Below are positions 1-12,762 of a DNA stretch of 64,000 bases, one piece after another. Below the pieces are notes generated by a model. The model saw only the letters and a list, made by a program, of their open reading frames with translations, did not search any database and had not been told where the DNA came from. The position numbers were made by a program, and so were the translations under genes. The stretch comes from Polyodon spathula. Taxonomy: Eukaryota; Chordata; Actinopteri; Acipenseriformes; Polyodontidae. Where the stretch lies: positions 66,464,678 to 66,528,677 of the forward strand of contig NC_054538.1 in assembly GCF_017654505.1 (NCBI RefSeq). Reading direction: 5' to 3'. How positions within the stretch are numbered: position 1 is the stretch's first letter; every line of letters starts with the position of its first letter.

Positions 1-1283
1 TAGACATGCCAGCCTTGAAACTTTTTACAGAACAGCCAACCATGTGGAATGAATCTGCTTCTGTTGGAAAGCAAGTATCTTCTTGACTGTTAAAAAAAAG
101 TTCCACCTTGAATCAAAATCTGACAAAATCACCATTTGGATCCAGGCTCTTTTGTCACAGTGATTTGGAAAATGCAGTTGAGCTTGTGTCAATGCATATT
201 AAACTTTATTTATTTAGATTGTGGCCTTTCCTATCAGAAAAAAAAAATCTATAGAAACTAATCTTAGTTTTCTTGAAATGTCAGCATCCAAACTATTGTT
301 GGAAACTAAGTTTCCCCTGAATTCTTTCCGCACCTCTAAATTCAAGATGCAAGTCAAATTCAACTGTTAACGTAAAAACACAGCATTATTACCAGATTGA
401 AATATTACATACAATCACCAGGTGGTTAGCATTAGCACCAGTATAGTAACTGATAACAATGAAGCAGACAGGGAGAGACGTTCTGTACTGCAGTCGTTGA
501 AGTTTAATAGAAGTCAAGTCAATAAAGAGTTATCAGATTTTGGATAATAATGCACATCTTACTGTTCTTACTGAAACATGGCACAACCACAGAACAAAAA
601 GTACCAGAATCATGGCTTTAATATATATTTTTTATAACATATTGTTTGCACCACTTGTAAAACTCTGAATACATGTTCCATTCCAATGGCTTAAGTTGTA
701 ACAGTCTGCTTAATTTGTATTAGTTAATCTAATCTAATAGGCTAACCTTATTACTTGCCTTTGCTCCATGAATAGTGCTATTGAGAAAAGATTTGCTAAA
801 TCGACTTGCAATTACAGTTTTATGAACCATGTTAACAGTTCGGCCCTATTTCCAATAGCTTTACCTTACAAATTAACCTTTAGTGCAAAATCTGATCAAA
901 AAGGGGGTGGGGGGAGTATTCTCTTGGGATTGAATATAAAAAAAAAGCAACTATGGAATTCAATTCAACCTGTAGCACTGCTATTATTTTTTATTAATCA
1001 TTTTTGTCAATATTTTATTGGTGGAATTGAGGTATTTAATTACCTTTATGGCCCCAAGGAGCTGTTGAGTGACAAGATCCAAAGGACAAGGGTCTAAAGG
1101 TTGGGGATGTTGCCTACAAGTGACAGAGAAAACTGTAATATTTTTTCGACCTTAATTGAACGACGGTACCATGGGGAATATGCAGACATGAACTTGCCTA
1201 TTGCCACATTGTTATTTTTTCTATATGTATTCAATCCTACATAGACCCACTTCTGCGATTTTGCTCGTTTTAAGTACATTTTT
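1..1283. other. AT-rich intergenic DNA, no gene seen
   Basis: No coding similarity, RNA gene or clear repeat boundary recognised. The one reading frame of about 109 codons (768-1097) is AT-rich, has no recognisable motif and crosses homopolymer runs, so I treat it as chance. Confidence 0.6.
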
Positions 1284-1288
1284 CCTAC

Positions 1289-1741
1289 TGTAACAGGGCA
1301 AGGAGCCCTGTAAATTTATTTGTTTATTTATTTTTAGAACGGGGTCTCCCCCTCCGCCTCGTGTCGTATTTGTGTTTATAGTATGATTTATTTATTGTAT
1401 TGACGGCGCAGCCACATTGTTTTGATATTGTTTTGTTTTTGTTTGGGTGTGTTCTGGCAGAGGCAAGGTCGGCAGCTCATCCTCTCCCAGTGTGTAATAA
1501 AATTTAAAAAAAAAAACTGTGCAGAAGGTGGCCCATTCCTGAATTAAGTGATTAATGTGTTGCTAATCAGGAGACGGTCAACTGTACATAAGCCTGCAGC
1601 TCGCTGCACTAGATTATTTTGTTTACACTTTTATTTTGCTATTTTGGATAAATGACACACGCTGCGTCTTTGCCCCTCAGAACCTTGCCTGTGTTTCTTC
1701 CTGCATCTGGCCTGACGTCACCACTAGGCTATCCTGTCACA
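1289..1741 (+). mobile_element. Solo LTR (Ty3/gypsy-like), 453 bp
   Basis: The segment begins TGTAACAGG and ends CCTGTCACA, imperfect inverted termini of the TG...CA type. It is flanked on both sides by the 5-bp direct repeat CCTAC (1284-1288 and 1742-1746), the target-site duplication expected of an LTR retrotransposon. There is no internal region, so it is a solo LTR left by LTR-LTR recombination. The 3' part (from the 'gattaatgtgttgctaatcagg' stretch at about 1550 onward) resembles 33880-34253, and more weakly 5735-5985, so a family of related LTRs is present. Orientation is taken from the TATA-like ACATAAG near 1588 and the GGATAAAT polyadenylation-like site near 1645. Gypsy assignment is inferred from related LTRs here carrying a tRNA-Leu-type primer-binding site. 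Confidence 0.85.
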
Positions 1742-1746
1742 CCTAC

Positions 1747-2724
1747 TTTGCAACCTTTTTATAATGTTAGCACCATCTTTAGGTTATATCATCTGCCACA
1801 CACAGTATTGGCATGTTGTCAGTGAAAAACAGTATGCCTGTCTGCATCAGGAGAACATCTAAGTTCACAGAGGCCTTTTCTGTCTTTGAGGGGAGCCTCC
1901 ACTGCTTAAACAGTGCATCCTGTCTAAACAAACTTCATTTCTGCCGGAGTTAATCCCCAGGCTCACTCATCTAAATCTAATATGTTTTAGGAGCTGCTCG
2001 TCTGTCTGCTCAGCACAGTTGCCTCTCTGGCTCGGCAGACAGAGAAACACTGACCTGCTTTTTCACTAATCCCTCTTGGACTGTGCTGTTCTAGCATTGA
2101 TACTCCAACACCTCCAGCTGTTGCCATTTCATTATTGCCAGTCTTTTCCATCTGCTCTCTTTCTTTCATCCAGGGTGCTACTTGTTTCTTTTTATGCTGT
2201 ACTTCTCAACAAGTTCAGGAGTATGGGAAAGCCACAGCTTCTCACTGTTGATAAACTGATGCTATCCAAACTGTTAGGGTATAATCTTCTGTGAAAACAA
2301 ACAAACAAAAAACATTTTCAAATAGTAAGTAGCGTGGTTCTGAAAAATAAAGCGTTACACATCCCGACATGTTGCTACAACTGTTTAAATAATGTGCCTG
2401 TAATTTTTCTTCTTATTGTTAACATCCTACCAACTTTTGACACTTATAACTTTAAAGCCTGTTTCAAAGATCTTTTCAAAATGTCCGCTCCAGTGCACTG
2501 ATAGTGTAAGGATTATTGCCCACATTGTCAAACAGGTAACACAGTAATAATGATCCATGATGTGGTACGGAACAGAAAAGCCAGAGCATTCTGCAGTGAT
2601 TTAGAGGACAGATCTCAAATCTAGGTGCATTTTGAAAAGAGCTTTGAAATAGATACAAACAATTGTAGCAACACATAGGGACGTACAACGATATATTTTT
2701 CGGAATCCACACTGTTCCCAAAGG
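1747..2724. other. Intergenic DNA, nothing recognised
   Basis: Ordinary AT-rich sequence. Short overlapping frames on both strands (1987-2294, 2476-2721) show no family motif. No repeat boundary seen. Confidence 0.5.
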
Positions 2725-3440
2725 TCAACTCCTGCCCTGTCTTGCAACGCCTAGGGCTATCAAGCCTGCAATGCCTAAGTCTGCCGAGCCAACAATGCCT
2801 AGGGCTGCCAAGCCTGCAATGCTAAAGGAGGCCAAGCTGGCAAGGCACAGGGATGCCTGTCCCATGCTATCGCCTGGGAAGGCCAGTTCGTCATTGCCTG
2901 GGGAGGCTGGATCATCATCGCCCACGGATGCCTGCAAGTAAATGTCTGGGGATGTCTGCACGTCAATGTCCGGGCATACAGCCAGAGCCCAAGAGAAGGG
3001 AGCCACCAGCTACAGAGAAGTGGGGAGAGGTGAGGAGAAGTAGTGTCGCAGTAGTGTCCCACATTGAGTGCAGCATTACCGCTGGCAGTGCCACCATCAC
3101 TGCTGGAGTGTGCCACCCCACTGTCAGCATTGCAGCTTCCAGCATTGCTACTGGCAGCATTTTTGCTGCCAGAACCACCTATGCTGGAGGAGCCAGCCTT
3201 ACTGCAACCAGAAGTGACCCATCTGAAGTAGTCAGCCTGTGCGCTGTCAGCATTTCTGATGACAGCATTGCTGCTGCCAGCGTTGATACTGGAGGAGCCA
3301 GCCTTGCCTCTGGCAGCATTTCCACTGACAGCATTGCCATGACAACATTGGTGCCCATGGGCCCATTGAGGCCTACATTTCTGGCCCAGGACTATGATCA
3401 GGCCCGGGTCCAGTCCCTTAGGATGGGGGGGCCAGTAGAC
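2725..3440 (+). pseudogene. GC-rich, internally repetitive gag/pol-like remnant
   Basis: A block clearly richer in GC than its surroundings. It consists of short degenerate repeats: 'aatgcctagggctgccaagcctgc'-type units at 2740-2830 and 'ggcagcattgctactg'-type units at 3070-3340. The forward frame 2853-3518 is open for 221 codons but is dominated by A/S/T/I repeats. A segment near 2965-3020 (EPKRREPPATEK) resembles the charged linker that follows the nucleocapsid in fish gypsy elements, as does a similar stretch near 53880. My reading is a decayed, repeat-expanded piece of a gypsy gag-pol region. It could also be an unrelated minisatellite. No catalytic motif is visible. Confidence 0.35.
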
Positions 3441-3830
3441 CTCTTAGAGGGGCCACCATCTAGAGAGATACTTTTAAACATAGTAGTTTTTCATTGCAGT
3501 AATATTATAGGCTTATAGGCAATTCTTTATGCAGCAAAGGAAATGCATCTGCATATCCATGCAGAAGTTTACAGACAGCAGCACAGACTGCATCTATGTT
3601 GAGTTATTAAAACAACATAGGTTTAGCTACAACAATTTATTGGCCATGTCATTTTTGTCAACAACAGCTATCATCTGAAGAGGCTCTAGCATGGTAGCAT
3701 CAAGAAATGTACTAGATTGGGGTACAAGGCAAGACAAAGACTTCATTAAATCTAGATTCTTCTGTAGTGACGATGAATGAATGCATAAAGAGAATTACAA
3801 AGATCAAAAAATCTCTTTATACATGGTTCA
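3441..3830. other. No gene seen
   Basis: AT-rich; possibly the 3' part of the hAT element whose transposase lies just beyond on the minus strand, but I could not find its terminal inverted repeat. Confidence 0.4.
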
Positions 3831-4970
3831 CTTTGAATTGCATGGACTACTATTAAGTGCAGCTAATGGTTGTAACTATGTATGTACGGTATGTGCCTTA
3901 CTAGTTTTCTTTGCAGCAAAGCCTGCACACCTCCATTAACCCCATTCATCACTGATGCACCATCAAGGCAGTGGCTGATGATGTTGTCAGCATTAAAACC
4001 TACTTCAGAGAGGTGTTGAAGTATTTGAGTTGTATTGTATTCTGCAACCAACTGATGCAATTCAAGCAAGCCATTCAGATGCTCCTCAGGTATTGAATCA
4101 GTAACAAATCTTATCGTGATGGACAGATTTTCTACATTGCACTTATCTCATGTCCCATCACTTTTGATACAGTACCCACTAGAATGCATATATTGCTCTT
4201 TAATTTGATTAAGAACCATTTTACTTAATCTCTCTATCACCTCATTTTGTATATATTTTGATGTCTACATTGCATTTTGTGATATAGTCTTTACTATCTC
4301 TGCCAATTTGGGATCTTTCAGTAGAGTGCATTGAAATAGCTTTATAAAAAGCCCAGTTGTAAAATGGTCCACAACATTTATTTTATCACTAACCCCATGA
4401 AGGGGGAGTTCTTTGACTACAAGAAAACATACTATCTCTCCAATGCTTTTAATGTAGTACCTGTATTTCTCCTCTTGTTTGGGGCCTAACAGCGAATCAG
4501 TGGTGTCTTCCTTTGCCTGACTGTGTTTAAACTCACAACAAGCAGCAACAGCTTGTAAATGAGCATGACTCATAGCAAGTTTGTGAAAACCCTTTTCACG
4601 TTCAAGAGCAGATTTCCAAGTGTTAAACCTGCATACTGTAAACACAGTATCCTTGTCATTTACTACCCTGAAAATGCGACAAGGAAAACAAAAGCAAAAA
4701 AGCAAAAGAATACTCGAGCCAGCGATGCGTTTTAAATCAACTTGCGTTAAAGCTTCTGTCTCACTGACCAAACAGACCTCGGCACGGGTAAGATTTTAAA
4801 ACAGGCTGGCTAGGAGTATCTCTATCACGGTCGTCAGCTGTTGCACTAGAAGAACAAGAAGCAATGGCAGATTTTATGTTACTTTCCTCCGTTGGACTTT
4901 TATTATCAGTGCTACTAGTCGTAGTGTGTATGGCATGGGTTCTTTACTGCGTCGAATAAGAAACCGATCC
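3830..4970 (-). pseudogene. hAT transposase relic, ZMYM1-like (TTF zinc finger + hAT)
   Basis: Read on the minus strand from about 4970 down to 3830. Upstream comes an N-terminal basic/serine region and a TTF-type zinc-finger block (traces of 'SYPCR', 'FKTHRWLEY' in a shifted frame, then FCFPCRIFRV). Frame 4771-4265 follows with FNTWKSALEREKGFHK and SHAHLQAVA, hallmarks of the ZMYM1-like branch of hAT proteins. 'YYIKSIGEIVCFL' and 'LKDPKLAEIVKTISQNA' follow. Frame 4069-3863 carries 'SHCLDGASVMNGVNGGVQ' and 'RKLVRHIPYIHSYNH', the region around the second catalytic Asp and the conserved H of hAT RNase-H-fold transposases. At least two frameshifts and several stops break it and the hAT dimerisation C-terminus is missing. 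It would have acted in the nucleus as a DNA transposase; it is dead now. Confidence 0.8.
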
Positions 4971-5252
4971 ATTGTGATGCAGCAGAACTACGGTAAGGAG
5001 GCCCATAAATAAATAAAACTAACTTAATATATGCAAATAATAACGAAAGAAAATGAATAGATGGCAAAAAAATATCTATTTCTGTGACAGTCAAACTTTG
5101 ATACTTTAAACTAAATCACTAACCTAAATTCACTAGGCTTTTTATAATCTCTCTGTTAACTTTTCTTAACTGTCTACAGTGCTTCCCTCTCTCATACACA
5201 CATTCTCCATTTAATGGCTTCTTAAACCTGATGTGAGCTTAAACTGAGTGGG

Positions 5253-5255
<3 letters not shown>
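4971..5255. other. AT-rich spacer upstream of hAT relic
   Basis: No feature recognised; may include the 5' untranslated end of the minus-strand hAT element. Confidence 0.4.

Positions 5256-5338
<83 letters not shown>
5256..5338. repeat. (TA)n microsatellite
   Basis: About 41 uninterrupted TA dinucleotides. Creates a spurious Ile-Tyr reading frame on the minus strand. Confidence 0.97.
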
Positions 5339-5340
<2 letters not shown>

Positions 5341-5699
5341 TTAATAATGTGACGTGCTTTGCAAGTACTGTATCTATATTCAATCATATGAGTCAAACAG
5401 AAAATGTAAAAATGTACAGATGAAATTAGAAAATAAAATGTAAGATAATATATGCATTTCAACCCAACTTCACTCTCTTAGAGATTTTAAAAAATCTTAA
5501 TACTTTTTTTTTTAAAACCATTTAGGAAAGTGGAGCTGGGGGGGCAAAGGGACATTTAGGAGGGTTGGGATACCACCCCCCCGGCACCCTCCTACTGCTG
5601 GCTTTGACTGTGATCGGAACTTTTGGGATTTTAAGGGGGAGGTGACCTTTGAGGTCATGTGTGCTGCACACAAGGGAGAGATATGTGATGGGGTACACC

Positions 5700-5990
5700 A
5701 GCCCCTGTACATATTTCATGTTTTATATATAACAGCTGCATAAAGGAAGCACAGATATGTTGCTCTGGGTTGGGTGTTCTGAGGTGGAACTAGAGACCTG
5801 AGTGAAAAGAGAAAAACAATTGCTTCTTGTGCTGGCTATAAACCAGCAGGTTACTTGTTTAAACTTACTGTCTGTTTCTTTTGGCCAACAAGCCTTTTTG
5901 TTTTGTGGCAAAGTGTTTTGTTTTTGTTTTGTCTAAATCTTTTATTTATAATAAAATGGAGCGCTTTTGTGACTCACACCCACAGTGTTT
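5700..5990 (+). mobile_element. LTR fragment (R/U5-like part)
   Basis: Similar to 33990-34200: both share 'aaaacaattgct.cttgtgctgg' and 'ctataaaccagca.' followed by 'ttggccaac.a.gcctttttgtt', and then 'ttttatttaataaa' before a 'gtgactcac.c.cacagt' stretch. This looks like the R/U5 part of a gypsy-type LTR with its polyadenylation signal (AATAAAA near 5951). No target duplication found, so the ends are uncertain. The G/C-rich block just upstream (5530-5700) may be the U3 of the same LTR. Confidence 0.55.
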
Positions 5991-8900
5991 TCCTATAAAA
6001 CAGACTTTAAAGTTATAAGTGTAAGATCACAGGTACATTATTTACACAGTTGTAGCAGCATGTGGGGACATATAACACTCCATATTCCCCCAGCATTTCC
6101 TAATATAATAAGTTTTAGGAAATTTTGCTGGTTAAAATATCATGCTTTTATGAGTCAGACTTTATTGACTATACATCACAGAACCTTCAACACTGCACTT
6201 CCTGTGATCAACGAATGCTGTACTAAAATGAAGAGTGTAGCTAACTCCACATTCTATTCCAAATCATACACATCAAATCATATTGCAGCAGCAGTGAGGA
6301 AACAATATCTGCAATATGAATATAAAACTTCTGCAATATGACAGAACAGCGCAAGGATGAATGCCCTAGACTAGCTGTGTAGAATTTAAAAGGATAAATA
6401 TCGGGATGCTGGATATTTTCTAGGAAATCAGGACTCGGCCTTATAGGGACTGTTGGCATGTGTGGAAAAGGGTGGTGAGGGGATAGTTAAAAGATTGAGA
6501 AAGGATTGGTTCTCTAACCATTTCGCAAAGAGATTTCCACTTGAAACATTTGTCATTGAATTCATTAAGTTTCTTTTAGAATTTCTAAATTCAGCACTAT
6601 TGTGTGTTGAATAGTTATAGAAGTTTGTTAATCCTGTATAATCAATGATGAACTGTGGTAAAGGCCCAAGTTCAACATTGTTGCCTTGTTACTGAATCAT
6701 ATGTAAACAGAGTTTTTCAATAGAGCATCATTTTTTTTTAACATATTTAAAATTGCTAATATTGGTGAAGCCCAATAAAAGATTCCAAACAAACTGCCAG
6801 CAAGTCCCACTTCACCTGGACTTCCCTTGAGTTCACCCCGAGAAGCAGCCATATCTGCGGTCACTGGCAAACACATTTCATAACAGCGTTTGCGTCCCAC
6901 CAGCATGTTTGTAGATGGAATAGAATTGTCCCATTTGCAGAGAGGCAGATTGTGGCAGCAGGGGCTCACAAAGCTGATTTCTGCACCTGCTGCTGCCAGG
7001 CACTGCCCACTGCTTCCCTCTTTACATGGTGGCCAGTTCTATGGGCACTCAACCTGAATTACTGGACTGAGCACACGGCACCAGCAGGAAGAAGAAATCT
7101 CCTCTGGAACAGGCCATCAAGACAGCTGTCAGGCACGGCATACCTAATGCACCCCACCAGCCTGCAAACGTCAACCACTCATCTACCAAAATGACCTCGG
7201 AATGAGTAAGAGAATGATCCTTTATCATTGCATTGTCTAACATTCTGCGATGTTGTGTTATGTAAAAGCCGGAGCTGAAATGTCCTCTGAAGAGGGGTTT
7301 TAATAGTTCTATTTTAATTGATTGTTCAACTGTAGAGCTATGGGCAAAAATGTTACATCACCCTGTAGAATAATCTAATTTGGCTTCATAAAGTCGAATG
7401 AAACCTGCTGAAGTGTTACGTTAGCATATTGAATTATATCCCGCTTTGTAGTTTTCCAGATACTTAAACAAAAACTGGCATACTGTACTACTTTGATGGT
7501 TTTTTTTTGTTTCTTTAATCACATTATGTTAAATGAAAGATCTAAATTATGGTCATATAGTTTATTTTTTTTTAGTTTTTTTAGTTTTTTTCAGTTATCA
7601 ATCCTAAAATTCTAGGTAATGCAAAACTTTTGGCCATAGCTGAACGTGAATTGTAATTTCATGTGCTTTGACTGTTCCAATACGCTTTTCTTTACTATAA
7701 GTTAATACAGAGTGTGTAGGATGTCCCTTAGGACCACAAAATGAAACTGAGCGATTTATTCTGTCTGCTTTAACAGTTTGTTCTATGCACGGGACACAGG
7801 ATAAGATGTACTGGAATACTGACAGATCCTGAAAATGAGTGGATGATTCCTCATACAGTATATGATTAATAATTATGTTGAATTGGAGCTTTGGCCTTCA
7901 TCTTGCCAACAAACCTCTAGAAAATGAGAAAATGATAATGCCACCATTTAGTTTTTCTTTCTTAAAATAGTTCTTTAAGTGGTCTATTGTCTGAGAGTAG
8001 TTTGTCTAATATGATCTATGTAAATTGATCTTTAAGTTGATGCTCTGTGTTGTCTTTACAAAGTATAGTCCTGATGCATTTCCTCGGGTAACTTGCTGTA
8101 CACAACTGCTTGTTTTTTCTCCTCAAGGACAGGTAGCCTATTTCCAGTGTCGGGACATTGTTTCAAGAACATACTTAACTGTTTAAACCAATGACACAGT
8201 GCTGCATAGTACACAGAAACACTGTATTAAACAGCTTTTCTGACTGCAGTGCATTTGTCTATGTGCTGTAAAGGAAAAGGTATGGTACATGCTATAAGGC
8301 ATTTGCTTATTTTATGTGTCTGTTGCATTATTGAAATCAATGTCATCTTGCTTTTCAATGCTCAATGTTGTTGCGTGCAATTCTCTGGTTGCTTGACCAA
8401 TTAACAGTCATTTCAATTAATGAATTAGCTGATTGACTCATCTGTTAGGCAGGTGATTATAAAAGCTTGCAGTCAGCCAAGTGTAAAGACAAGTGTTGAC
8501 ACAGGTGAGTTGTCTTGCTGGGTGATGCTCCTGGTATATTACAAGACAACCTTTGATTTAAGTTTGTATTTGTTTAATTATTTACAGTCAACCAGCCAAC
8601 CATAAAAGTGCCCTAATGTGCTGAAATTCATTTCATGTTTCCCTGTCAGACCATCGGTCACCCTGTTACAGGGACACCCCAGCTTTGGAAATCATCCATA
8701 CTGTAGACTACAAGTGCAGTCTGTCATGGTGTTGAATCAATCATAAAGCTTTAACTGTCTTCTGATATTAATAGAAAAGTAAATCTTTAATCAAATACAT
8801 TTTCTGTTATATTGACAGGCAGTGCAACTGACTGCATATTAAGAGTGCAAGCAGATAACCGCTGTTTTATTTACTTTCTTCAAATTAGCTGTCACCTATG

Positions 8901-10794
8901 CAATGTACTACAGCGTACACAGTGCATAATTCATAGAAAAGCAAGTGTAGTTTTTCTGCTGGGTTTAAATAATTAATTAGATCAGTAAATCAATTTGTTA
9001 GAGGACATACCCTCTCAGATGAATGTTAAATATTTTCAGTCTTTCTAGGCATTCATTGTTCCTCAATTCTAACAATTTTTTAAACCAGATTGGGAATTTT
9101 TGTAGCCAATGACAAAAGCAATTATGAGAAGCCCTCTGTTAGAGTAAATTACCTCACACACATTCTACTGTATAAACACCACAGTTGGTTTGTGTTTTTG
9201 ATAAGCATATCTTCGAAAATGGTTAGATGTTCAGGAACACACCTGGAAAACATTTAAATTACAAACTACAGTATTACCATCCCTACAGTAAATATTAAAG
9301 GAATAATGCACAACAGGGCATGTGTTGTGCTGGTACAGTACATTTCAAAATGATATCCTCCTGCACGAAGATTGGTTTTGCAATTACAGTACATTTCAAA
9401 TGGATATGATCCCGGGGAAAGAAGAGGGTACTTTAATACTAATATTGAAACTGATGACAGGGATCTGTGTCGTCCTGTACTTACTGAACAACTGGGAATA
9501 GGACTGATAACATGGTGAATACATGCTAAAAGGTTAATAATTCCATATGAAAGGTGAAATTGTGTTCTCTTTACAAGCGTCCTGTTTTGTTGTATAACTG
9601 TATATATTGTTAGAATTGGAAACAAATAATATTTATGTATGACACATCTGATATCAAGATATTGTAATAAATGGTGTTACTTCTAAAATAACCCCAGGCA
9701 CCTAACAGCAGAGTTCATGTGAATACATTGATGGGGAACATTGTTTTGTGAGGTGTCACAGTTATCTGTACTGTATCTGCAGTGATGCCTCAAACCGTCT
9801 CATTGCTCCACAGGCTTATCAAGCAAAACGTAAAGGAGAAGAGTGTATACAAAAAAAAAAAATAAAAACAGTAGCATAGAACAACTAAAACAATAAAGGG
9901 AAATACCTGTACAAGCTAAACAAACAACAAAAAAAAGCTTAAAGAAATATTGACTCAGTATTGCTCCAGACAGCAGAGAAAGCCCTAAGTCAGGTCTGTC
10001 AGGACAGCAGCGGGAACATACAGTAGTAGTGCAGAGGGTTAGCCACTAACAGATGTATTATGTACTCATGTATTTTAATAAAACTTCAATAGTTTATTAA
10101 AGGCATCTAGTTTTGCAGCCCTAGACTATCTTGCAGAATTTCTTTATTTTTTGTGCAGATTATTTTTATATTATATTAATAATAGACTAATAATATTTTT
10201 ATTATCTGTTTCATTCACAATAGACTGATTTTCAAAGATCTTTACTCTAAAGTGTAAACTACTCCATTGTTTCAAAAGGTAAACAACAAAATGAGAAATA
10301 AACAACCTACCATTACATAAACTGACATAAATTAAATACATGCTGTATTTGTGTCTAGTTGTGTAACTTTAACAGCCGTTGTAAAAGGCTTTGAAAATCA
10401 GCCTGCATATCATGTAAAACTTCAACTGTGTATTGCTATGAATTCTTCTATTTGACTTGTGTATCTAAATGGTGTTACACTGTTTCCTGGTCCAGATACA
10501 TGCTGTTTTATTCATATCACCTATATTTAAAAAAAAAAACACTTCTCCGATATTATAAACTCCTGTCACATATTTTATTAGCAGCAGGTATTTCCATTGC
10601 TGTAGCTTTGGAAAATAATTAAGCAAAATGTCTCCTCTGTTCAAATTCTGAGAGCTTGTACACACATCATCTACTTTAAATCACTTACGAAACTTTCATA
10701 AATAAGTTTGTGCACCCAAGCATGAAATTAAGTAGTAAACCTCCTGGTAAATATTTATTTTATATTTGCAATTAGCATACCGAATGCAATTAAA
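5991..10794. other. 4.8 kb intergenic DNA without recognisable genes
   Basis: AT-rich with poly-T/poly-A runs (for example 7500-7590 and 9851-9862). A block at 6790-7200 has higher GC and open frames on both strands (6697-6969 and 7049-7243 minus, 6952-7194 plus) but no motif I can name. A promoter-like segment at 8395-8510 (ATTATAAAAGC after a Gly-less AT stretch) resembles the U3/R junction of the local LTRs but has no detectable ends. Nothing else supported. Confidence 0.5.
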
Positions 10795-10960
10795 AAAAAG
10801 TTACTTTTCCGCATTCTTGCAGCCGGTGAAATGGTGCGTTATTATAAGGCTGCCATAAAGCATAGCTTTTAATTAGCAAGCCCTGCCGAGCTGCTGACAA
10901 GACCTGGATAATGACAATGAAATGCAATCTTGAAATTAGGTTTCTCTTAATGCCAAAATT
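10795..10960. other. Candidate conserved non-coding element
   Basis: This 160-bp stretch is unlike the repeats around it: balanced composition, no homopolymers, and homeodomain-type cores (TTTAATTAGC at 10867-10876, TTATTATAAGG near 10840) plus an 'agctgctgacaagacctgg' core. That texture is typical of vertebrate developmental conserved non-coding elements. The call rests on composition and motif texture alone and needs a cross-species alignment. Confidence 0.3.
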
Positions 10961-11440
10961 GGGGTATTTTAAGTGCTTTCACATTTCCATATGCCATATT
11001 TATGGATGTGTACAGTGTCTTTAATCATACAGTAAGTTGCCTTTCCCCTGTCCTGCTCTAAAGGTCTCACATTCGCTGCTCAGTCTGAATAGGAGCGGAT
11101 TTCCAGGACCGTGGTCTGGAGTGTTGGTTTCAGAGCAGTCACGTAATTAAACAAAAGAAACAAGAGTACTTTATTTTGTTGGATCCACTCTGTAAACAGA
11201 TGATAAATGAGTGTTCTCTTCAATTTACCTCAAACCTGCTTCCGATGTTGACCCAGAGTACAGGAAAAACAGAAACCTTATGTTTATTAAAATGTCTTGC
11301 CTGCTTTTAAACTTCCCCAAATGAAGTAAACTAAATCCCAGTTAATAGGTGTTTCCACAGCTCCAGTCATCATTCTAGTCTCCAAACCAATTGATGTGGC
11401 AGGTGAGCAGTGGGCCAGGTGCACAGAATTTCCACTGACC
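10961..11440. other. Spacer, nothing recognised
   Basis: No gene or repeat identified between the candidate conserved element and the TIR element. Confidence 0.45.
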
Positions 11441-12437
11441 CTGAATATCAAAGCGTTTCCAATTGTCAGGGAGGGCTTTTGTGACGGTGTTTTAACTTTC
11501 CGACTGTTTTTCATGTTCCGAGCAAAAATCAAAAATGGCCAGGAAGGGAGAACTGTCGCAAAACCTCAATTCCGACAGTATGAAGAATGTTATGCAAATG
11601 AAGTAGGTACCTAATTAACATATCCCCCCCATTATGGAATCACAGCCGAAAGTATACCTCACTGGTGTATCGTTAAGGGCCACCTGTTTGGACCTAATAA
11701 GAGACGGAGATATCGAATGGATAAAGCTATGATATTGTATTTATGTGATGAACTTAAGAAGATTTAGAGTCAACACCCTGAGGGGTCCTGTATTGCCAGT
11801 ATCGCACACCGCCCTGTCATTCCTTGCCACAGTTGTTTGTATGATATCATATTATACACTTGCATGTTATTAATTTTCATAAATTGCAACTGGGTATGGA
11901 AGAAATAAAATAAATAAATAAATAAACAAATGCCTGTATATTTATTTTTATATGTATTCATTTATTTCTTATTTTGGCATAAAACATCTGCCATAACTGC
12001 GTACATGAAACTATAATTTAATTAGTACAGAACATGCATTTACAAAATTAGGCTACATTAAAATGAGCTCTCTAACTTTACTTTTTTTTCTGTTCTGATG
12101 TACTTGCTTTATTATTATGTTCTATTAAATGTTTTATTTCTCCGTATCGCCTGAAACACACATCTGTTTTGTTTTTCTCTGCCATTACCTTTCAATCCCT
12201 CCTGTCCATTGATTCAAATCCTGAAATTACATAAATACTGTCATTTGCATCATTAACATATAGGTCTCATTTAAATACTGAAGTTATTCCACCACCTTTA
12301 TGCAAATTGCACCCATTCCACCTTTCGAAAACAGCAAAAATGTGTTTCATTTTATGACAGAAACAACGTTCGGGATAAGAGTGGGGTTAAAACAGACAGC
12401 GAGTTTTGGCCTGTCGGAAGACACTTTTGATATTCAG
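11441..12437. mobile_element. Non-autonomous TIR DNA transposon, copy A (997 bp)
   Basis: Begins CTGAATATCAAAGCG and ends (reverse complement) CTGAATATCAAAAGTG, an imperfect terminal inverted repeat of about 20 bp. GACC stands directly outside both ends (11437-11440 and 12438-12441), a candidate 3-4 bp target duplication. A second copy lies at 40737-42287 in the same orientation, aligning over the left third ('gcttttgtg.cgg.....ttttaactttc', 'aaaaatggccaggaagg') and the right third ('cctgaaacacac..ctgttttgtt', 'tgtccattgatt.aaatcct', 'aaattgcacccattccacct'). The middle differs. No transposase frame is visible. Superfamily unassigned. Confidence 0.75.
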
Positions 12438-12444
12438 GACCAAT

Positions 12445-12602
12445 GTGTCTACCAAGAGGACTTTAAAAAAAGATACTGCCTGAGGCTGTGCCTACCAAAA
12501 GGACTTTAAAAAGAGATACTGCCTGAGGCTGTGTCTACCAAGAGGACTTTAAAAAGAGATACTGCCTGAGGCTGTGTCTACCAAGAGGACTTTAAAAAAA
12601 AG
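12445..12602 (+). repeat. 43-bp tandem repeat, about 3.6 units
   Basis: Unit 'tgtgtctaccaagagg' + 'actttaaaaagagat' + 'actgcctgaggc', period 43 bp, units over 90 percent alike. It starts immediately after the right end and target duplication of the TIR element. Confidence 0.9.
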
Positions 12603-12762
12603 GTCACTACTGTTACCGATAGTGGTTTGGTGGAGTGAATACTGTCCGGCCGGTTATAGTGCAGAATCGGATATAACACAGTAGGATTATGGCTCCCATT
12701 TCCCCCATAATGCAATTTGACTCACAAACACCCGGTGAACGTTCCAAGTAAACTGTAAGAAA

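Noticed and set aside
2853..3518. The longest open frame of the window (221 codons) as a host gene
   Set aside because: Repetitive A/S/T/I composition, no domain, no codon or splice signal; better explained as an expanded retroelement remnant.
5211..5462. Frame with an Ile-Tyr repeat; similar frames at 30140-30376 and 32971-33216
   Set aside because: Products of (TA)n microsatellites.
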